Shown here in pieces: positions 5,328-9,373 of a stretch of 9,373 bases of DNA. The stretch's first letter is position 1. Each line of letters starts with the position of its first letter. This stretch comes from Candidatus Omnitrophota bacterium. GTDB taxonomy: Bacteria > Omnitrophota > Gorgyraeia > Gygaellales > Profunditerraquicolaceae. Location: assembly GCA_016931435.1 (NCBI GenBank), contig JAFGET010000036.1:1-9373 (forward strand). The letters run 5' to 3'. The notes beneath the pieces are model-generated. The model searched no databases, was not told where the DNA came from, and saw only the letters and a list, made by a program, of their open reading frames with translations. The position numbers and the translations under genes are program-made.

Positions 5328-6891
5328 AATTACTTGCTTCCTTTACTTTCTCTATGATAGACCTATCGACTAATTTATCCCCGCAATAAAAGTCAGAGGC
5401 CTCGAAACCATGGGACTTGCCCATCTTCCTTATCTCATCTATTTTTTCAGGAAGTATATTTCCTTTCCCCTGGCTATAGTTCTCATAACGCCTCTCTAAA
5501 GACAGGATTATCGCTTCGGCAAAATCGCCGAAAATAACATCCTTCGCGGGCAGGCCTAAACTGACTAAAGGCTCAAAAGGGACCGGAGACTTCACCAGTC
5601 CTCCCGAGAAGATAAAAATATCATCCCTGGATAAGGCATCGATGCGGACATTCCTCGGGTATCCGGCGTCGCAGACTATCGCCCCGCGCTTAAACCAGCC
5701 GGCTTCAAGGATAGAAGCGCTTGAATTTGCGGCACAGATCACAATATCCGCGTCTTTTACCGCGGAAGGATTATCCAATGATACCTGTATCGCCGACTTA
5801 TGCTTCTTTGCTAATTCTTGCCTCAGGCGTATAAGATTCTCTTTATTCCTGCCGGTTACCGTAAGCTGCTTTGCCTCGTTTACCAGCACCCTGGCGCAGG
5901 CGCTGCCGATATCACCCGTACCTCCCACAATAGCCACTTTAAGGGAGGCGATATCCTTATTAAAAAGCTTAGCGGCCCTAAAGACGCTGTCTATCACCAT
6001 CGCGGAGGCAAAAGTATTGCCTGTGGTGACCGGCACATGCACATCATTCATCACTCCCTCTCCGAGCATCTCAACCGCTATCGAGGAAAACCCGCCTAAA
6101 GAAACTATCCCCACGCCGTGTTTTTCGGCGATCTTACAGGCCCTGATCACCTTGGCGCAGATCATCCACATATCCCTCTCGATCAGGTCAGGGATAAAAG
6201 TAGCCAGCACGAAACACCCGTTTATCCCTTCGCCTGACTTTGAGGTAAAATTCAATATGTCATAAAGCTTAAAAGATGGGGTGATATTGATCAGCTGGTG
6301 CATAAATTCAATAGAAGGCATTTTAAAATCGGGGTTGAGCGCCTTTAAAACCTGCCCCAGGTGGTTAAAATTATAGAGATGCCCGACAATACCAAACCCG
6401 GCTATTTTTTTCCCGCTTCCGGTTTTAAAACTCTGGTAGCGGCTTGAAATCAGCCTGCGCTCCATCGCCTCCAGTATGGCTTCAAAATTCCTGGTGATGA
6501 TTTTTTTAATATGCGGCAGGGCAAAATCTTTGATGATAGGGACACTGCTTTTTAAATGGATATTTACGCTGACCCGCGTGCCCTCGTCGGTGCTTTCAAA
6601 AAGCCATTCACCGAAGAATTCTTCCAGGTCCCCTTTTATGGATTTAAAATAAATAGCCCCCTCTTTTAAGGCAAGGGTGTCTTTCTCTATCCAGCTAACC
6701 GGCACCTTCTCTATCTCTATCCGCCATTTAGTGATCAGCGAATCCCGCTCTTTCTTTAAAAGCGTGACTTCCTCAACGCACGGGACATACTGAGGGAATT
6801 CCCAGACCTTAGTAAGCAGGCGTATCACCCTCCATTTCTCAGCGGGGATCACCCTTGAAAGTCTTATCTCGATAAGTTCATTATCAGGCAT
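5326..6891 (-). CDS. SRPBCC domain fused to a long-chain acyl-ACP reductase (AAR)-like protein, with Asp in place of the catalytic Cys
   Basis: The 521 residues split in two. Residues 1-150 look like an SRPBCC/START-type ligand-binding fold (VWEFPQYVPCVEEVTLL, EEFFGEWLFES, then an amphipathic last helix near 120-146), a class that includes polyketide cyclases and lipid carriers. Residues 162-500 match cyanobacterial AAR along their length: IAGFGIVGHL, GCFVLATFIPDL, HGVGIVSLGGFSSIA, VTTGNTFASA, Rossmann loop VGGTGDIGSA (322-331), VCDAGYPRNV, FSGGLVKSP and FGDFAEAIILSLERR. AAR reduces acyl-ACP to aldehyde with NADPH through an acyl-thioester on Cys294, just before FAEA. Here that position is Asp456 (codon GAT), so the usual mechanism looks impossible unless another Cys serves (Cys386 and Cys407 are near the Rossmann part). 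Cyanobacterial AAR has about 341 residues and no SRPBCC part. The ATG at 6891 overlaps the acyltransferase end by 8 nt and has AAGGA 8 nt upstream. It may be a reductase on another substrate, a dehydrogenase, or a non-catalytic carrier. Confidence 0.85.
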   Translation of the reverse strand: MPDNELIEIRLSRVIPAEKWRVIRLLTKVWEFPQYVPCVEEVTLLKKERDSLITKWRIEIEKVPVSWIEKDTLALKEGAIYFKSIKGDLEEFFGEWLFESTDEGTRVSVNIHLKSSVPIIKDFALPHIKKIITRNFEAILEAMERRLISSRYQSFKTGSGKKIAGFGIVGHLYNFNHLGQVLKALNPDFKMPSIEFMHQLINITPSFKLYDILNFTSKSGEGINGCFVLATFIPDLIERDMWMICAKVIRACKIAEKHGVGIVSLGGFSSIAVEMLGEGVMNDVHVPVTTGNTFASAMVIDSVFRAAKLFNKDIASLKVAIVGGTGDIGSACARVLVNEAKQLTVTGRNKENLIRLRQELAKKHKSAIQVSLDNPSAVKDADIVICAANSSASILEAGWFKRGAIVCDAGYPRNVRIDALSRDDIFIFSGGLVKSPVPFEPLVSLGLPAKDVIFGDFAEAIILSLERRYENYSQGKGNILPEKIDEIRKMGKSHGFEASDFYCGDKLVDRSIIEKVKEASN

Positions 6892-7474
6892 AAAGCATTT
6901 CCTTCATCGCTTTCCTTATTCTAAAAATCCCCTCCTGCAGGTAGGTGTCATCAATAACATCTCCGCTTTCCTTAAGCAGGTATTGCGGCCTTCCTATCTT
7001 AAATTCTATCTCGCTGAACCTGGGGAATTTCGCCCCGTAGGGAAGCGCCTGGTAAGTGCCCCGGATAACGCAAGGGACGATCGGCCTTCCTGTCTTAAGG
7101 GCAAGAAGCGCCACCCCTCTCCTGAATGCGCCGAAACTTCCGTCGCGGCTTACCTTTCCCTCCGGGAACAACCCCACGTTCTTATTCTCGGTTAGCAAGG
7201 AAATCACCTTGCGGGATACGCATCCGTTAGGTATCACGCCTATAGCGCTGAAAAACCACCTTAACCACTTTATCCTGTAAAGCCCCCTGTAAGCTATCCA
7301 GTATGTCCTTTTGTTAATCCCCGCGCCTACGACTAAAGCGTCCATGAAACTGGTATGGTTTGAGACAACGATAAAATTTGTATTTTTAGGCAGGTTCTCC
7401 CTGCCACTTACCTTGAAATTAAAAAATAATTTCAAGATCAATATAAACACCGCCCTGAATATCCAGTACCACAT
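6884..7474 (-). CDS. PlsC-family 1-acyl-glycerol-3-phosphate-type acyltransferase
   Basis: The 196-residue protein has the PlsC blocks in order: SNHTSFMDA with the HX4D pair His40 and Asp45, block III GLFPEG (101-106), and block IV near IVPCVIRG. A hydrophobic N-terminus (residues 5-20, IFRAVFILILKLFFNF) would anchor it on the inner face of the cytoplasmic membrane. The family moves an acyl group from acyl-ACP or acyl-CoA to a hydroxyl, classically position 2 of lysophosphatidic acid. The length is at the short end of the family but all core motifs are there. It starts 3 nt after the stop of the TPR gene, and its last codons overlap the start of the SRPBCC-reductase gene, so the two are likely translationally coupled. 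In this operon it may acylate a pathway product instead of glycerol phosphate; the sequence does not decide this. Confidence 0.9.
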   Translation of the reverse strand: MWYWIFRAVFILILKLFFNFKVSGRENLPKNTNFIVVSNHTSFMDALVVGAGINKRTYWIAYRGLYRIKWLRWFFSAIGVIPNGCVSRKVISLLTENKNVGLFPEGKVSRDGSFGAFRRGVALLALKTGRPIVPCVIRGTYQALPYGAKFPRFSEIEFKIGRPQYLLKESGDVIDDTYLQEGIFRIRKAMKEMLYA

Positions 7475-7477
7475 GTT

Positions 7478-9373
7478 TTATTCTTCTTTCTCTAATTCTT
7501 TTTCCAGATCAACAAGGAATCCCGGACTGACCCTAAATCCCAACCCTTGCGCTTTGCGCACGTCTTCCCAGCTTTTGTAATACTCTTTTATAAAAAAATA
7601 AGCCATTGCCCGAGCATTATAGGCAGGGGCAAAAGCGAAGTTGATCTCAATAGCCTTGCTGTAATCGGCAATGGCCTTAATGAAATCTTTTTTTGTGTAA
7701 TAAACGTTGCCGCGGTTGAAATAGATCAAAGGATGGGTTTTATCCAGTTCAATAGCTTTGCTGTAATCCGCGATTGCCAGGTCAAATTCGCTCCTATCAT
7801 TATATATGTTGCCCCGATTATTATAAGCAGCGAATAATTGCGGATTAAACTCCAGAGCTTTGTTATAATCCGCTAAGGCTTGAGTCAAATCTTTCGTATA
7901 TTGATAAATAACTCCCCGGTTATAATAATAGTTCGCTGATTTAGGGTTTATCTGGATAGCTTTGTTAAAATAACTTAAAGCTTTTTGTATATCGCCGGTA
8001 GCTTGATAGATCCTGCCCTGGTTACTATAAGCGCTGGCGTAATCCGCCTTAAGTTCTATCGCTTTATTAAAATCAGCTATGGCATCCAGCAAATTTCCTT
8101 CTTTACTTGCCTGAATGGCCATGCCGCGATTGTGATACCCTCGGGCTTTACGGGGAGATTTATGCACGACATCATCCCATAAGACAAAATCATCCTTCCA
8201 GACTGAATTTCTGGTATAAGCTAAAGCCGAATAAGAAATAATGATAAGGATCATTACTACTGCCATTAACTTTAAATTCTTATTCCCGATAAGATAGTAT
8301 AAACCGGTAGATAAAAATAGACTGAACCCTATCATCGGCAAATAAAGCCGGTGTTCAAAAATAACATCGGTAATAGGCACAACGCTTGATTCTACAAGAA
8401 GCGCCAGGAAAAACCAAAAAATGCCAAAAGAAACTAGACGGTATTTTGCAGATAGCCGTATAGCAGCCAGAAAAAGACTAGCCAAAAATAAAATGCTGGC
8501 TAATACCGGCAAACGTAATAAGCTTGCGTAAATAGGGTAATCGTAATCTAAATTTTGCCGTATTGGCAACAAAAGGAGCCTGATATAAGTAACCATGACC
8601 CTGAATTCAGTAAAAAGATACTCTCTCCAGTCCAATAAAGCAGCTTCTTCCAGGCTCTTCAGAGTTTCAGCCGGTGGTGCCTTTGCTTCGATAAACACAA
8701 TAAGCGGAATAATGGCTAAAGCTATAATAAAAGGCAAGACTCTCTGCCAAGGAAATCTTCCTTGCTGTTTCAAAAAAATGATCTCGTAAAGCACGACTGC
8801 TAAAGGCAAGGTAAAAGCAATCTCTTTAGTAAACATCGCCAAGGCAAGAGTAACTAAAGACATAATATAATAGATCTTTCGTCGCGAAATCCAGGACTGC
8901 GCGTATAAAACAAGTGTAGCAAGATAAAAGAAAGTAGCTAAAGAGGCGGTGCGTTGATAAACATAAGTCACTCCCTGGGTCTGTATAGGATGGACAAGGA
9001 ATACTAAGGCAGCAAAAAAAGAAAGCACTCCTGCCTGCTTGCCGATCTTATCATTCTCCATCCTAGGAGCCATAAAGGTAAGCAAGCAAAATCGCCAAAC
9101 CAAAATCGTCGAAGACAGATGGATCATTAAATTAAAGAGATGATATCCAAACACATTTAAATGGCCTAGGCGGTAATTTAAAGCAAAGGAAAGGTAGGTT
9201 ATGAAACGGCGGGGAGAATATTTAAAGATGGTTTTTAAATCCGTAAGGTTCCGGATTGCCGGGTTCTCGAGAATAAACCTATTATCATCAAAATGAAATG
9301 GGCTGTTTAAAACGCCTGAATAAATAATAAAACCTAAGCAAAAAATTATAGCTACTGCTAAAAACTTATTGCC
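7478..9373 (-). CDS. Polytopic membrane protein with C-terminal TPR repeats (TMTC/GT-C-like), N-terminus cut off by window edge
   Basis: The frame is open from the TAA at 7478-7480 to the right edge, so at least 631 residues are encoded and the true start lies outside. A GTG at 9154 is not a credible start, because clear family sequence continues upstream: SPFHFDDNRFILENPAIRNL and SPRRFITYLSFALNYRLGH. The Asp-Asp pair at visible residues 29-30, in the first loop after a membrane helix, is the position of catalytic acidic residues in GT-C glycosyltransferases. About ten further hydrophobic segments follow, along with EHRLYLPMIGF, a hallmark of TMTC-like proteins. Six TPR units fill most of the C-terminal 220 residues. 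Relatives are predicted lipid-linked-sugar glycosyltransferases (O-mannosylation in animals); the bacterial role is mostly unknown. It precedes the acyltransferase by 3 nt in the same transcript direction. It may glycosylate a surface protein, or may simply be an unrelated operon member. Confidence 0.88.
   Translation of the reverse strand, partial: GNKFLAVAIIFCLGFIIYSGVLNSPFHFDDNRFILENPAIRNLTDLKTIFKYSPRRFITYLSFALNYRLGHLNVFGYHLFNLMIHLSSTILVWRFCLLTFMAPRMENDKIGKQAGVLSFFAALVFLVHPIQTQGVTYVYQRTASLATFFYLATLVLYAQSWISRRKIYYIMSLVTLALAMFTKEIAFTLPLAVVLYEIIFLKQQGRFPWQRVLPFIIALAIIPLIVFIEAKAPPAETLKSLEEAALLDWREYLFTEFRVMVTYIRLLLLPIRQNLDYDYPIYASLLRLPVLASILFLASLFLAAIRLSAKYRLVSFGIFWFFLALLVESSVVPITDVIFEHRLYLPMIGFSLFLSTGLYYLIGNKNLKLMAVVMILIIISYSALAYTRNSVWKDDFVLWDDVVHKSPRKARGYHNRGMAIQASKEGNLLDAIADFNKAIELKADYASAYSNQGRIYQATGDIQKALSYFNKAIQINPKSANYYYNRGVIYQYTKDLTQALADYNKALEFNPQLFAAYNNRGNIYNDRSEFDLAIADYSKAIELDKTHPLIYFNRGNVYYTKKDFIKAIADYSKAIEINFAFAPAYNARAMAYFFIKEYYKSWEDVRKAQGLGFRVSPGFLVDLEKELEKEE
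7535..8146 (-). repeat. Six tandem TPR-coding units, 34 codons (about 102 bp) each
   Basis: The units start at about YHNRG, YASAYSNQG, SANYYYNRG, LFAAYNNRG, HPLIYFNRG and FAPAYNARA. Most carry the TPR signature (NRG or NQG, then AL/AI..Y/F.KAIE...P). The first unit has a short insertion (KEGNLL) and the sixth is divergent. The DNA copies have diverged, so this is an old protein repeat and not a recent DNA expansion. TPR units bind peptides or partner proteins. Confidence 0.85.

Larger units (their letters stand above)
1..9373 (-). other. Single compact operon-like gene block, both ends outside the window
   Basis: All eight genes run on the minus strand. From right to left the junctions are +3 nt, an 8-nt overlap, +10 nt (from the corrected ATG), +2, +1, +10 and 0 nt. 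There is no room for an internal promoter or an intergenic terminator hairpin, and I found none. Start codons placed at or inside preceding stops suggest translational coupling throughout. Joint transcription is inferred from spacing. Confidence 0.75.

Noticed and set aside
5642..6265. A long plus-strand open frame (207 codons) opposite the SRPBCC-reductase gene
   Set aside because: The minus-strand protein matches AAR motif for motif across this span. The plus frame has no recognisable domain and is a typical antisense shadow.
9152..9154. GTG at 9154 as the start of the TPR membrane protein
   Set aside because: Conserved family sequence, including the FDD loop and a first membrane helix, continues in frame upstream to the window edge.

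Overview
This window is one co-directional block on the minus strand. The genes are packed end to end, with gaps of 0 to 10 nt and one 8-nt overlap, and no base is far from a gene. In transcription order (right to left) it encodes: a membrane TPR protein of the TMTC/GT-C type, open at the right edge; a PlsC-type acyltransferase; an SRPBCC domain fused to a cyanobacterial-AAR-like acyl-ACP reductase; a PLP-dependent alpha-oxoamine synthase; a formyltransferase-fold enzyme; a polytopic GAF histidine kinase; a broken receiver gene; and a receiver domain fused in frame to a FabF-like beta-ketoacyl synthase, open at the left edge. I see no RNA gene, CRISPR array, insertion sequence, promoter or terminator. 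The operon probably starts beyond the right edge and ends beyond the left edge.

The organism is not identifiable from a marker gene. The tight packing, moderate GC content, TMTC-like TPR membrane protein and unusual domain fusions would suit an uncultured bacterium such as Omnitrophota or a related lineage. That is an impression, not a result.

The gene set joins two themes. Five proteins (acyltransferase, acyl-ACP-reductase-like, oxoamine synthase, formyltransferase-like, ketosynthase) handle acyl chains or acyl-derived amines. Between them lies a two-component module (membrane kinase plus receivers). The modules are physically fused in the last gene, where an apparently phosphorylatable receiver sits directly on the ketosynthase. 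The reading I favour is that the locus makes a fatty-acyl-derived small molecule or lipid, with an alpha-aminoketone as a likely intermediate, and that kinase signalling acts on the enzymes directly. An oxoamine synthase beside a polytopic histidine kinase and receivers recalls the layout of the CqsA/CqsS and LqsA/LqsS/LqsR autoinducer systems, but homology to those is not shown here.

Two further oddities are visible. The reductase-like protein has Asp where the cyanobacterial enzyme has its acyl-accepting Cys. The stand-alone receiver between kinase and fusion gene has lost its phosphoacceptor region and is frameshifted, leaving the ketosynthase-linked receiver as the only intact receiver in view.
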